This document shows, piece after piece, positions 7,550-15,716 of a stretch of 19,249 bases of DNA (position 1 is the first letter of the stretch; each line of letters opens with the position of its first letter). The stretch is from JBLNCE01 sp050260415. Its GTDB lineage: Bacteria; Bacillota; UBA4882; JAAYXC01. The position numbers were made by a program, and so were the translations under genes. Below the pieces are notes generated by a model. The model was given only the letters and a program-made list of their open reading frames with translations. It made no database searches and had not been told where the DNA came from. The stretch spans positions 1 through 19,249 of the forward strand of contig JBLNCE010000081.1 in NCBI GenBank assembly GCA_050260415.1, given 5' to 3'.

Positions 7550-7555
7550 AATTTG

Positions 7556-7564
7556 ATTATAGCA
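7556..7564 (-). promoter_or_regulatory. Extended -10 promoter for the CreR-like RNA
   Basis: On the minus strand the sequence is TGCTATAAT, a perfect TGnTATAAT extended -10. Transcription would start near 7549-7550, just before pseudo-repeat 1. No good -35 box is seen at 17 nt (TTCTTG), which is usual for extended -10 promoters. Confidence 0.6.
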
Positions 7565-7682
7565 CACGGAACGGCAGGCAAGAAAGGGCAGATGACACAT
7601 GCTGGAAGCAGGAGGCATTAAGTTATGTGTCTATTTAAGATTATATTTACAACGAGACCAAACGATGGTATGATTGGAGATA

Positions 7683-7712
7683 GCGACATCCTAATGTTGA
7701 GTAAAGTATAAT
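7683..7712 (+). promoter_or_regulatory. Promoter of the cas6-led cas operon
   Basis: A perfect -10 box TATAAT lies at 7707-7712. A weak -35 (GCGACA, four of six consensus bases) lies 18 nt upstream at 7683-7688. A start near 7719 would give a short leader of about 15 nt before the cas6 TTG start, with AGGGAGG at 7722-7728. The region between the two boxes is the predicted target of the CreR-like RNA. Confidence 0.65.
7690..7707 (+). promoter_or_regulatory. Predicted Cascade/CreR target: CCT PAM plus 15-nt protospacer in the cas promoter
   Basis: CCT (7690-7692) is followed by AATGTTGAGTAAAGT (7693-7707), which shares 11 contiguous and 14 of 15 bases with the pseudo-spacer. The mismatch is at position 12, a flipped-out base in type I complexes. 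Identity stops after position 15, so only seed-proximal pairing is expected. The site abuts and shares its last base with the -10 box. Confidence 0.7.
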
Positions 7713-7733
7713 AACTTCCTCAGGGAGGATGGC

Positions 7734-8699
7734 TTGAAGGTGGATGCTTGGATAAGCATTAAGGTGGCGCGAGTTCGCCTCGCCATCCGTGCGGTGGAAC
7801 CTATGCGTATGCCGCCGTTCAAGGGTGCAACCTTGCGCGGCGCCTTCGGCCATGCATTTCGCAAAGTGGCCTGCGGGCAGCCGGGCCAAGATTGCAAGGA
7901 TTGCCTGCTGCGCGAGAGCTGTCCGTATGCGTATATCTTCGCCACCTCTCCCGGCCAAGACGCGGAGGTTTTACGGCTCAACGAGGAGATTCCCCGGCCC
8001 TTCGTTTTCGAACCACCGGAGGATGCTAGGCGTGATTATGCTCCCGGCGATACCATGAATTTCGGCCTGGTGCTCGTTGGTCGGGGCATCGAGTATTTGC
8101 CTTACTTCATCGTGGCCTTCAAACAACTGGGTCAGCATGGTATGGGCATCGGACGCGGGCGATTCGAACTGACGCGGGTGACGGTCTGTACGGAGGATGA
8201 TGAGCGGATGGTCTACGACGACACCGAGGGCCGGGTGCACTGGCGCGGGTTCGAGTGGGCTGCTACCGCGGAACAGATCGCGCGGCGGCGGCCGGAAGGG
8301 GATGGCCTGGCCGTCACCTTTGAGACCATGACCCGCCTAAAAGACGCCGGGGCGTATGTTACTTCACCCGAGTTCCATGTACTCCTGCGCGCGTTGCTGC
8401 GGCGCATCTCGGCCTTAAGTTACTTCCATTGCGGCGTGCGTCTCGAGGCCGATTACCGGGGCCTCGGCGAACGGGCGCGGGCGGTGGCGCTGGCGGTGAA
8501 TGAGATAAGGTGGCAGGATTGGGAACGTTTCAGCGGCAGGCAGAAGGAGTGGATGTCCCTGGGGGGCCTCGTCGGAAGGGCGGTTTACCGGGGCGAGTGG
8601 CGGGAGTTTTGGCCGTGGCTGGCTTTGGGGGAGTGGGTGCACGTGGGGAAGAATGCGACGTTTGGGTTGGGGAAGTTCCGAGTGGAGAGTTATGAGTGA
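7734..8699 (+). CDS. cas6: Cas6 pre-crRNA processing endoribonuclease (RAMP family)
   Basis: A 321-aa Cas6 of the CxxC-containing RAMP type, which cuts the CRISPR transcript within each repeat and leaves the 8-nt 5' handle. Visible features are a cysteine cluster near residues 43-63 (CGQPGQDCKDC, then ESCPYAY), the ferredoxin-like halves, FHCGVRLEADYR, and the C-terminal glycine-rich GKNATFGLGKFRV typical of this family. TTG 7734 has AGGGAGG ending 5 nt upstream; GTG 7740 is an alternative. An overlapping two-codon ORF (ATG GCT TGA, 7729-7737) sits between the ribosome binding site and this start. It is the first cas gene, separated by 256 nt from cas8. It is GC-rich like cas1-cas2-cas4, unlike the cas8-cas3 block. 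Its promoter appears to be the target of the CreR-like RNA. Confidence 0.92.
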   Translation: MKVDAWISIKVARVRLAIRAVEPMRMPPFKGATLRGAFGHAFRKVACGQPGQDCKDCLLRESCPYAYIFATSPGQDAEVLRLNEEIPRPFVFEPPEDARRDYAPGDTMNFGLVLVGRGIEYLPYFIVAFKQLGQHGMGIGRGRFELTRVTVCTEDDERMVYDDTEGRVHWRGFEWAATAEQIARRRPEGDGLAVTFETMTRLKDAGAYVTSPEFHVLLRALLRRISALSYFHCGVRLEADYRGLGERARAVALAVNEIRWQDWERFSGRQKEWMSLGGLVGRAVYRGEWREFWPWLALGEWVHVGKNATFGLGKFRVESYE

Positions 8700-8955
8700 T
8701 GAGTTTCGAGTTTAGTTAGAAATTCTTGGTTGTAAGTGTTTAGTTTTTTAGTTTAAATCAGTGCTTGTAACTGATAATTAAGCGCCAAGAGTTAAGTACT
8801 TATAAAAAAGCAGCTCACCTAGCGTCCTGACGTTCCATGTAGGGCCGGAGCTGATCAGGCGTCTGTAGCATGCAAGGCGCGCGCTGGGAGTATTGCAATG
8901 GTTCAATTACAAGAAAACATGATGAAATGGATAAGAATAGAGAGGAGGTGAGCAA
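8700..8955 (+). other. 256-nt AT-rich gap between cas6 and cas8
   Basis: There is no gene here. The first half is AT-rich, with T-rich stretches (around 8738-8752) and a weak promoter-like TATAAA at 8801-8806 that lacks a good -35. A 10-nt dyad TAAGTACTTA lies at 8793-8802. The end carries the cas8 ribosome binding site AGGAGGTGAG (8943-8952). It may hold a second promoter for cas8 onward; I cannot show this. No copy of the CreR target (AATGTTGAG) is present. Confidence 0.4.
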
Positions 8956-10383
8956 ATGACGTATTCTCAATCTTCATCCGGAGACCACCTAATGTGGACT
9001 GGTCATGAACTTGTCGATGTCGGTGTCGCAGCATTGACTGTGCATGCAAAGAAACGACGCCCGGAGGATGTTAATACTGCCGATCTAGAAAGCTTCGTCA
9101 ATTATTGTGAACGTGCCTACTTCACGCTAGCTATGCCTGGCTATCTATCAGTTCTCTTCACTTCGAACTTTTTGAACCCAAGCCTTGACGATGCTGCAAA
9201 ACGTGAGCGGGTCAGAGATATCCTGACCAGCTATAAAAAAACGCCGCCACAGGATTCACCTCCATGTACATATTGCGGTCGTCCATCTATCACCACCGGA
9301 TATCGGGACTTGGTGCCCATGCTGTCCGGCCGCGGGGTCGTAAACTTTTTCCCTGGTGGTGGGAGAGGCTTGGATATCTGCGGTATGTGTCTGCTGTGCA
9401 TTCAGGCATTATCTCTGGGGGCTCCAATGGTTTCAGGCAGATCTTTAATCGTCTCGACACGGGATCACGATTTCCTGATCCGCTTTACCGCCAAGTGGCA
9501 GGCTGAAATGAGAGCAAGAATCCAACTTGCGGAGGCATCGGGTAAGAAGCCAGACACCATCAGTTACCCGCGGACGCGGGTAGTGGAAACGCTGATAGCG
9601 CTAGAGCAGGACAGAGATATGGACAACGTCTTGGATATTACTGCTTATCTCTTATCTAACAGCGGTCAAGGTCCTTCGTTCCAAGTTTACCATCTACCTG
9701 CCAGTGCTATTCGTTTTATTATTCTTGCGAGGCAGGAACTCTACCGCGAAGCCTGGATGAGAGTAATCAACGAAAGCTGGGAGTTATCGAGGAACGGAAC
9801 AGAAGTTGGTTCGAAGGAGTATCGTCGTAATTTCCTCATGGAGGATCTGTTTAGACTCCCTGAATATGCCTCGGTTTTTCTCAATCGCTATCTACTTAAG
9901 CGTAACATCAGGAAGGTCAAAGGTGCGGCAGGCCAGTTAACATGGAAGGATCGATCGGGTATCTCTTGGCCTTTAACCGATTTGTTCTTGAAGGAGGTGT
10001 TGGGCATGAAGAAAGAGCGAATCCAGGCAATCAAGGAGCTTGCGGAAATGCTTGCGGACTATATTGGACGTAACGAGATTTCGAAGACGTTTATGAAGTT
10101 CTATATGGCCAGCAAGTTCATTGACCTCAGACGGACACTGCTCAAGATCAGTCTTGATTCGGTCAAGCACGACGGGGAACCTATCAAATTGGACAAGTTC
10201 CTTGCAGTCTTCGAAGAAGGCGAGGAAATACCCCGCGTTGACTGGCGCATGGCACGCGACGTAATGCTGATTAGGATGATCGAAGTGCTCCACGACAAAT
10301 ACAAATTCTTTACAAAGGCTGAGGATGAAATCAGCCTCGATGAACTAGAAGAACCAGATGAGGAGAAGGAGGAAGAAGCATAA
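8956..10383 (+). CDS. cas8b1: Cas8b1/Cst1, Cascade large subunit (type I-B)
   Basis: This 475-aa protein has the Cst1 N-terminus MWTGHELVDVGVAALTVH (residues 13-30) and a zinc-finger-like cysteine set CTYCG (104-108) with CGMCLLC (142-148). In Cascade the large subunit recognises the PAM and recruits Cas3. The C-terminus is strongly acidic (DELEEPDEEKEEEA). AGGAGGTGAG lies about 5 nt upstream of ATG 8956. Its TAA overlaps the cas7 ATG by one base (TAATG), so translation is coupled. Base composition is less GC-rich than cas6 or cas1. If the CreR-like RNA works, this subunit would read the CCT PAM in the cas promoter. Confidence 0.9.
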   Translation: MTYSQSSSGDHLMWTGHELVDVGVAALTVHAKKRRPEDVNTADLESFVNYCERAYFTLAMPGYLSVLFTSNFLNPSLDDAAKRERVRDILTSYKKTPPQDSPPCTYCGRPSITTGYRDLVPMLSGRGVVNFFPGGGRGLDICGMCLLCIQALSLGAPMVSGRSLIVSTRDHDFLIRFTAKWQAEMRARIQLAEASGKKPDTISYPRTRVVETLIALEQDRDMDNVLDITAYLLSNSGQGPSFQVYHLPASAIRFIILARQELYREAWMRVINESWELSRNGTEVGSKEYRRNFLMEDLFRLPEYASVFLNRYLLKRNIRKVKGAAGQLTWKDRSGISWPLTDLFLKEVLGMKKERIQAIKELAEMLADYIGRNEISKTFMKFYMASKFIDLRRTLLKISLDSVKHDGEPIKLDKFLAVFEEGEEIPRVDWRMARDVMLIRMIEVLHDKYKFFTKAEDEISLDELEEPDEEKEEEA

Positions 10384-11471
10384 TGGCCTTTTTATCAGGC
10401 ATCATCATTCTGGATGCTCCTGCCTCAGCGTTGAATAATGCTGGCAACACTGAGGGAGCGACGCTGGATAACGCGGTAGCGGTCAAGTCCATCAGGACGG
10501 GGGCCGGTTATTCGATACCATATGTCTCAGCGCAGGCCTTTCGGTACTGGCTCAGATCCGTCATGGAACGCAGCAAGGATATTCAGTGGGAAGCAGCCCC
10601 CGTCTTCCGTGAGGCTAAAATCGCCTATACAGACGCGGATCCAATTAAATACTGGGATGACGATCTCTTTGGCTACATGCGCGCGCCCGCCAAGAGAAAA
10701 GACCAAAAGGCTGACCGGGAATCACGGATGGGCGAGGCCGGTATGACCGAAACAACTGTTCACATCACGCGAGTTTCGCCATTCAGGGTGGGTACTTTGC
10801 TCGGCATGTCCCCGCGTACCATTGTAAGCGATTTTGGCACTATGAGCAGGCATGAGGGGGATCCGGTACCACATGAGCATCAATTTTACCATACCGCTCT
10901 CAAAGGCATGATCTCTCTGGATCTAGGGGCTTGCGGCACTTTCAGCGCGATTGATCGGACGGGTTATCGCAATCTTGACAACGTGCGTGTAGCCGAAGCT
11001 GAAGCCGCCGGTCTAGAAAAGTCAAATAACGGAAAGGTTTTCACATTAAAAAGAGAAGAACGGATTCGCCGGATTAGCTCCCTTCTGCAGGCATTAGGCG
11101 TCGTCTACGGTGGCGCGAAGCAGGCTTTGCATTACACAGACGTGACGCCGGTCATTTTCATGGGTGTTATTACCAAGGGCGGCAACAATCCGCTCCAGTA
11201 CACCATCGGTGCCGACCGGGAGGGCTACCCGGAAACCAATCTCGAAGCGCTAAGAGAAACAGTTACAGTCTGGAAGGACCAGTTCATGTCCCCCATCTAC
11301 GCCGGTTGGGTCAAGGGTTTTCGTGACGAGGAGAGGGAAAAACTCCAGACTGCTTTGGACAAAATCACCGAGGCGGAGGGTGTAAAGACTGTCACCGGGC
11401 ATCCGCGGGAGGTTTTGGCCCACATCGCGAGTGACTTAGCCCGGGAGAGCAACAAGGCGTGGTTGGCATGA
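10383..11471 (+). CDS. cas7: Cas7 (Cst2/DevR family), Cascade backbone subunit
   Basis: This 362-aa RAMP protein polymerises along the crRNA spacer and flips out every sixth base. The N-terminus SGIIILDAPASALNNAGNTEG and the following VKSIRTGAGYSIPYVSAQAFRYW-like region are typical of the DevR/Cst2 branch. The variable middle (about residues 90-130) is highly charged, as expected for the disordered thumb. The start overlaps the cas8 stop (TAATG), and the stop overlaps the cas5 start (ATGA), which fits stoichiometric expression of Cascade subunits. The reading frame is complete and undamaged. Confidence 0.92.
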   Translation: MAFLSGIIILDAPASALNNAGNTEGATLDNAVAVKSIRTGAGYSIPYVSAQAFRYWLRSVMERSKDIQWEAAPVFREAKIAYTDADPIKYWDDDLFGYMRAPAKRKDQKADRESRMGEAGMTETTVHITRVSPFRVGTLLGMSPRTIVSDFGTMSRHEGDPVPHEHQFYHTALKGMISLDLGACGTFSAIDRTGYRNLDNVRVAEAEAAGLEKSNNGKVFTLKREERIRRISSLLQALGVVYGGAKQALHYTDVTPVIFMGVITKGGNNPLQYTIGADREGYPETNLEALRETVTVWKDQFMSPIYAGWVKGFRDEEREKLQTALDKITEAEGVKTVTGHPREVLAHIASDLARESNKAWLA

Positions 11472-12241
11472 AAACTATGGAAGCGATCCGTGTAGAGATG
11501 GAAGGCGATATGACATCCTTCCGTTATCCGCATTTCCTGGTGGGTCGGCAGCCTTCTTATCCTGTGCCGCCACCGGCTACTATTTATGGGCATCTTTGTT
11601 CCGCCTTCGGGGAGTATGTGGATCCGAGCGGACTGTATTTTGCCTATACCTTTACCACAGCCGGACATGGAGATGATTTAGAGAACCTATACATGACTAC
11701 TCTGGGAAGTGGTAAGCCGACGCGGGCATGGAGTGAACCAGAGAACATACAGCTCTTTTTACAGCCCACTTTGAGAGAACTCCTTATCAAACCATCGATG
11801 ATTCTTTATGTAGTAGGTGGTCCGGGATGCCAAGCATGGTATGAGGCTTTGCGAAGCCCAAAATACACAGTAATTCTGGGCAGGTCCCAAGATCTCATGA
11901 GTTATCGCTCAGTTAAGGCTATAACGTTACAGGAGTCCGAGGACGGCTATTTCGATAATGCCCTTCTATCGATAGAGGCTGGATTAAGGACGACTGCTGG
12001 TATTACGTACCGACTACCTCGATTCATCCAACCGGAGAACCGCCGTGCCGTTTCTTGGGGCGATTATTTGGTGGTACGGGGGCGTATTAGGATCGCGGAT
12101 GAGAACGGTCCAGTGACTTATAAACGCCGGGCGGGAGAAAAATACTGGGTCGATCCGGAGAGCCCGGAGATAGAGAGCGGGAGTCATCGCATCGTGGCCT
12201 GGCAGAGCTTTGTTGGGGAGTCGATCTTGAATGCATCTTAA
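11468..12241 (+). CDS. cas5: Cas5 (type I-B), Cascade subunit capping the crRNA 5' handle
   Basis: A protein of 257 aa counted from ATG 11468, which overlaps the cas7 stop in an ATGA arrangement; an in-frame upstream start at 11459 would lie inside cas7. The N-terminal RAMP fold opens with MEAIRVEMEGDMTSFRYPHF, and the region VPPPATIYGHLCSAFGE is the classic Cas5 P-P-T-I-x-G signature. A C-terminal RRAGEKYWVDPE-like basic stretch follows. Cas5 binds the handle (here ACUGAAAC) and sits near the PAM end of Cascade. The reading frame is complete, and its end overlaps cas3 by 11 nt. Confidence 0.92.
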   Translation: MKTMEAIRVEMEGDMTSFRYPHFLVGRQPSYPVPPPATIYGHLCSAFGEYVDPSGLYFAYTFTTAGHGDDLENLYMTTLGSGKPTRAWSEPENIQLFLQPTLRELLIKPSMILYVVGGPGCQAWYEALRSPKYTVILGRSQDLMSYRSVKAITLQESEDGYFDNALLSIEAGLRTTAGITYRLPRFIQPENRRAVSWGDYLVVRGRIRIADENGPVTYKRRAGEKYWVDPESPEIESGSHRIVAWQSFVGESILNAS

Positions 12242-13793
12242 GCGTGATGCATTGGTTGCTGATTTTTGGGCAAAAAGCCCAAGGGAGGGGCGGCCGGCGG
12301 AAACCTTAGCCGAGCATACCAGGGCCGCCCTTTCCATCTTGAAAGGTTTTTTTGATAGATACCCATGGTTATCCGACCTTGTCGATCAAGCCGATCTCTG
12401 GGAAATACTACTTTGGTCCATCGGGCTGCACGATCTAGGTAAAGTAGCTTCCGGTTTTCAGAAGGCAATTAAGAACAATGGCCGTTGGAATCGCAGGCAT
12501 GAAATAGTCTCTTTGGGGTTCATGCCCTCAACCGATTCGGCCTCAGAGAGATTTTGGGACTTGGTTCGTTTAGGTATTGCATCCCATCATAAGGATGCGT
12601 CTGTTCTGATCGAAAGATATAATATTCGATACAGCGGTTCCGATAGCACTATTTTAGGTGAACTAATCGGTGAATTAGAATCCTGTGACATTCAGCGGCT
12701 TATTAGTTGGGTGGTCGAAGAGATAGCCGATTGGGCAGGGCTTTTATGTATTCATTTCTCGCCCGATGCAAGCGTCCTGCCAGGCGAGATTACGGCCGAG
12801 AAACTGGCTCAGGAGTTGAGCCGTTATTACAGTTTGGCTAGCCGGCTGGGAGACCCTTTTGGCGACCAAGCGCTTAGAAAAACAGCCATGGTGGTGCGGG
12901 GAGTCGTTGAATATTGCGATCATCTGGCCTCGGCTGGGGGCAGGGATGTCCCTCGACTTGATTTACCTGATAACAGTGAGCTCGGTCGGCGTTTACCGGG
13001 CATTTCCAGGTGGGAATCCCATCAGAAACAGGCTTACCTAACTGATGGTTCAGCGTACCTTCGTGCTCCTACGGGGACGGGAAAAACCGAGGCCGCCCTA
13101 CTCTGGGCCAGGCGGCAAATGGAACACAAAAAGCATCGACCTTCGTGTCTGGTTTATATTCTACCATACCAGGCGAGCCTCAACGCCATGCATCGCCGTT
13201 TGGAAGAAGTGCTGCGTGCAGAGGTCGCCCTGCTTCACGGGCGTGCGCTCCAAGCCCTCTATCGTGAATACCGGGAGCAGGAATCTGACTCCACGCGTGC
13301 CGAGGCTGAGGCCAAGGCCAGAATGGATGCGGATTTTGACCGGCTTTTCGCCCGTCCGGTTTGGGTATCCACTATTTACCAAATATTACGTGCCGCCTAT
13401 CGGCTCCCCGGTTACGAAACCCTTTGGACAGCATTGGCTGGGGCCTTGATTGTGGTAGACGAGATACATGCCTATGAACCCGAACGGCTTGGTTTGCTTA
13501 TTGAGTTATTGCTCGAACTGAAACGGAACTGGGGTGCGGAAGTTTTATTCGTAAGTGCAACTATGCCGCCTTGGCTGGCTCAATTGGTGGAAAAAGCATT
13601 CGACTGCGCCGTGGTTGAGGCGGATGAGGCCCTTTTTAGCAGAAGCATACGACATCGAGCCGAGGTGATTCCCGGCGGACTACTCTCCCCCGAAGTGCTT
13701 AAGATGATCGCGTCCGAGTATCGAAACGGGGGTCAAGTGTTGGTATGCACAAACACGGTTAAGACTTCTCTCGCAGTGTCTATAATGCGTTAA
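12231..13793 (+). pseudogene. cas3: Cas3 helicase-nuclease, N-terminal part (HD domain and helicase domain 1) before a frameshift
   Basis: The first 515 or so residues are a good Cas3. The HD nuclease has His29 (AEHT), His67-Asp68 (LHDLGKVASGFQ), His90 (RRHEIV), His119/His120 (ASHHKD) and Asp230 (YCDHLAS). The SF2 helicase domain 1 has Walker A APTGTGKTEA (279-288), Walker B DEIHA (410-414) and VSAT (441-444). The frame ends prematurely at TAA 13791-13793 after VLVCTNTVKTSLAV. The following helicase sequence continues in another frame from about 13781 (YNALTELVGESN). Two extra bases (TC/CT within 13779-13782), or one missing base, would explain this. Cas3 nicks and degrades DNA bound by Cascade. 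A truncated product would lack motifs V and VI and should have no helicase activity. ATG 12231 has GGGGAG about 10 nt upstream and overlaps cas5. Confidence 0.88.
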
Positions 13794-14551
13794 CTGAACT
13801 AGTGGGCGAATCCAATACGGTTTTGCTTCTGCATAGCATGTTCAATGCGCGGGATCGCATGGCTCATGAGCAGATGGCGCGCGAGATTTCGTCACTGGAT
13901 GTGAAGCAAAGGCGTCCCTCGATCCTGGTGGCCACTCAGGTGGTGGAGGTTAGCCTGAACTTGGATTACGATACATTGTTCAGCGAACCTGCACCGATGG
14001 AGGCTTTGTTACAGCGATTTGGCCGAGTCAACAGAAAAGGACGTATCCAGGGAACCGCGCTTGTCAGGGTGCTAGAAAAACAGGTTTCGGATTACGACAT
14101 TTATGAACCAGAGTTAATTAAGGAAACCCTAGCAATTCTCAGAAGGAATCCTATAATTCAAGAAGCTAAAGTCACCGGATGGCTTGGGGAAATTTACCAA
14201 AAAAGCGGATTACATGATAATTGGCTTCAAAGGATCGCCGACAGCCGAAACGATTTTCGGCGTGGTGCACTGGAAGGATTACGGCCACTTGATAGTGATA
14301 AAGAATTGGCCCGGAATTTCGATGCACTTTTTGACGGGACCGAGGTATTGCCCGTATCATTAATGGAAGAGTACGATTTCTTGAAACTGCAATCAATAAT
14401 TGAAGCTTCAAGTTTATTGGTGCCCGTCTCCAGGATTTCCAGGATTAGATCCTGGCAGAATAGAGGTTTGTCAAGGTGGGATCGAGAGAGACGCCTCGAA
14501 ATTGCCCAGGTGAATTATGATTCAAGGTTTGGGCTTAGCGATGAAAACTAG
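13781..14551 (+). pseudogene. cas3: Cas3, C-terminal part (helicase domain 2 and C-terminal domain) after the frameshift
   Basis: In the shifted frame, homology resumes at YNALTELVGESN (13781 on) and continues for about 255 residues. It includes HSMFNARDR, motif V ATQVVEVSLNLDYD, motif VI LLQRFGRVNRKG with its arginine fingers, and a C-terminal Cas3 region. Joined to the upstream part this gives about 770 aa, a normal Cas3 length, so nothing else seems lost. A GTG at 13802 could in theory start a separate protein, but no ribosome binding site precedes it (CTGAACTA). Spaced 142 nt before the cas1 ATG at 14693, this is the end of the AT-richer block. A sequencing error remains a real alternative to a genuine mutation. 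Confidence 0.87.
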
Positions 14552-14692
14552 TTTCTCCGTTTGAAAACTAGCGGAATCTGCATCGGTAACCTCTCCCCAA
14601 CATTCAACTTTAAGTTAAGCATTTATGACATATTTCCGATAGATTATAACCTCAGCCTGACTTGCCGGATAATTTTGTCCATTCAGGGAGGG
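14552..14692 (+). other. 141-nt gap between cas3 and cas1
   Basis: No gene is seen. The region is AT-rich in its centre, with a weak TATAAC (14645-14650) and no convincing -35, and it ends with the cas1 ribosome binding site AGGGAGGG. It marks the boundary between the AT-richer interference genes and the GC-richer adaptation genes. An adaptation-module promoter is possible but not shown. Confidence 0.35.
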
Positions 14693-15712
14693 ATGCTCGA
14701 AGATGCAACTCGTCGTCGACACCTTCGGCGCTACTCTCTCGGCAAGCACAGCGAGCGCCTCGTCGTAAAGGAAAAAGGTGAAATCAAGCAGGAGCTACCT
14801 TTTGACGAGGTCGAGCAGATTACCATCGGTGCCCACGGCGTGAACCTGTCGTCGGATGCCATCCAAGCCTGCTGCGAGCGGGGTATCCAGATCCATTTCC
14901 TGACCAGGGGCGGCAAGGCCTACGCCCAATTGATCGCTCCCAATCTGACAGGTACCGTTGTCACAAGGCGCGAGCAGATCCTGGCTTATCAAGACGAACG
15001 CGGGCTGGAACTTGCCAAGGCCATCGTCCAGGCCAAGCTCAAGAACCAGGCCCATCTCCTGCGGTATTTCGGCAAGTACCGCAAGGAAGCCGATCCCGAG
15101 ACCTTTGCCTTGCTCAGCGAAGAAAGCCAAGCCGTTGAGAAACTGGCCGCTGCCGTGCGTGGGATTGGCGGGACCTGCATCAACGATGTCCGAAGCGATC
15201 TGCTGGGGCTCGAAGGCCGGGCGGCCAAGCACTACTGGTGTGGATTCGAACGGATCCTGGCGGAGCGGATCGCATTTCCGGGCCGGGAGCACCGCGGCGC
15301 GATCGATCCAGTTAATTCCATGCTCAATTACGGTTACGGCATCCTTTACTCCCAGGTCGGGGGAGCCATCATCCTGGCCGGTCTGGAGCCTTTCGCCGGA
15401 TTCATCCACGTTGACCGGCCGGGTAAGGCTTCGCTAGTTTTGGACTTGGTCGAACTCTTCCGCCAGCCCGTTGTGGACCGGACGGTGTTGGCCACGATCG
15501 GGCGCGGGATCGAGATCGAGATGGACGGCGACCGGTTGGCCGACGGCACGCGCAAGGATCTGGCGGCCCGCGTGCTGGATAGGTTGGAGGAAACCGAGCG
15601 CTACCAAGGCCGGAAGCTGCGTTTACGGTCCATTATACAATGCCAGGCTCGCCAGGTCGCCTCCTATTTGCGGGGGGACGCGGATTTCCGCCCCTTCGTC
15701 GGCGGTTGGTAA
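14693..15712 (+). CDS. cas1: Cas1 integrase (type I-B), N-terminus apparently frameshifted
   Basis: Cas1 joins new spacers to the leader-proximal repeat together with Cas2. In the main frame the catalytic residues are intact: Glu174 in GLEGRAAKHYW, His239 in FIHVDRPGK, and Asp251/Glu254 in LDLVELFR. The body from LGKHSERLVVKEKGE to FRPFVGGW looks complete. The family N-terminus (MQLVVDTFGATL) is encoded in another frame from ATG 14703. It switches at a CTCTCTC run (14734-14740), where two extra bases separate ...ATL from GKHSERL. In the main frame an ATG at 14693 gives an unusual basic leader (MLEDATRRRHLRRYS), but it directly abuts the ribosome binding site AGGGAGGG (14685-14692), whereas ATG 14703 has proper spacing. 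So either cas1 is frameshifted or it is expressed poorly with a replaced first beta strand. Confidence 0.9.
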   Translation: MLEDATRRRHLRRYSLGKHSERLVVKEKGEIKQELPFDEVEQITIGAHGVNLSSDAIQACCERGIQIHFLTRGGKAYAQLIAPNLTGTVVTRREQILAYQDERGLELAKAIVQAKLKNQAHLLRYFGKYRKEADPETFALLSEESQAVEKLAAAVRGIGGTCINDVRSDLLGLEGRAAKHYWCGFERILAERIAFPGREHRGAIDPVNSMLNYGYGILYSQVGGAIILAGLEPFAGFIHVDRPGKASLVLDLVELFRQPVVDRTVLATIGRGIEIEMDGDRLADGTRKDLAARVLDRLEETERYQGRKLRLRSIIQCQARQVASYLRGDADFRPFVGGW

Positions 15713-15716
15713 GCGG

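Noticed and set aside
7690..7740. A CreTA-type toxin gene under the CreR-like RNA
   Set aside because: The targeted promoter leads directly into cas6 with only a 2-codon ORF in between; there is no room for a toxin ORF, so cas autorepression is the simpler model.
13770..13800. Programmed ribosomal frameshift in cas3
   Set aside because: No slippery heptamer and no clear downstream pseudoknot at the join; mutation or sequence error is more likely.
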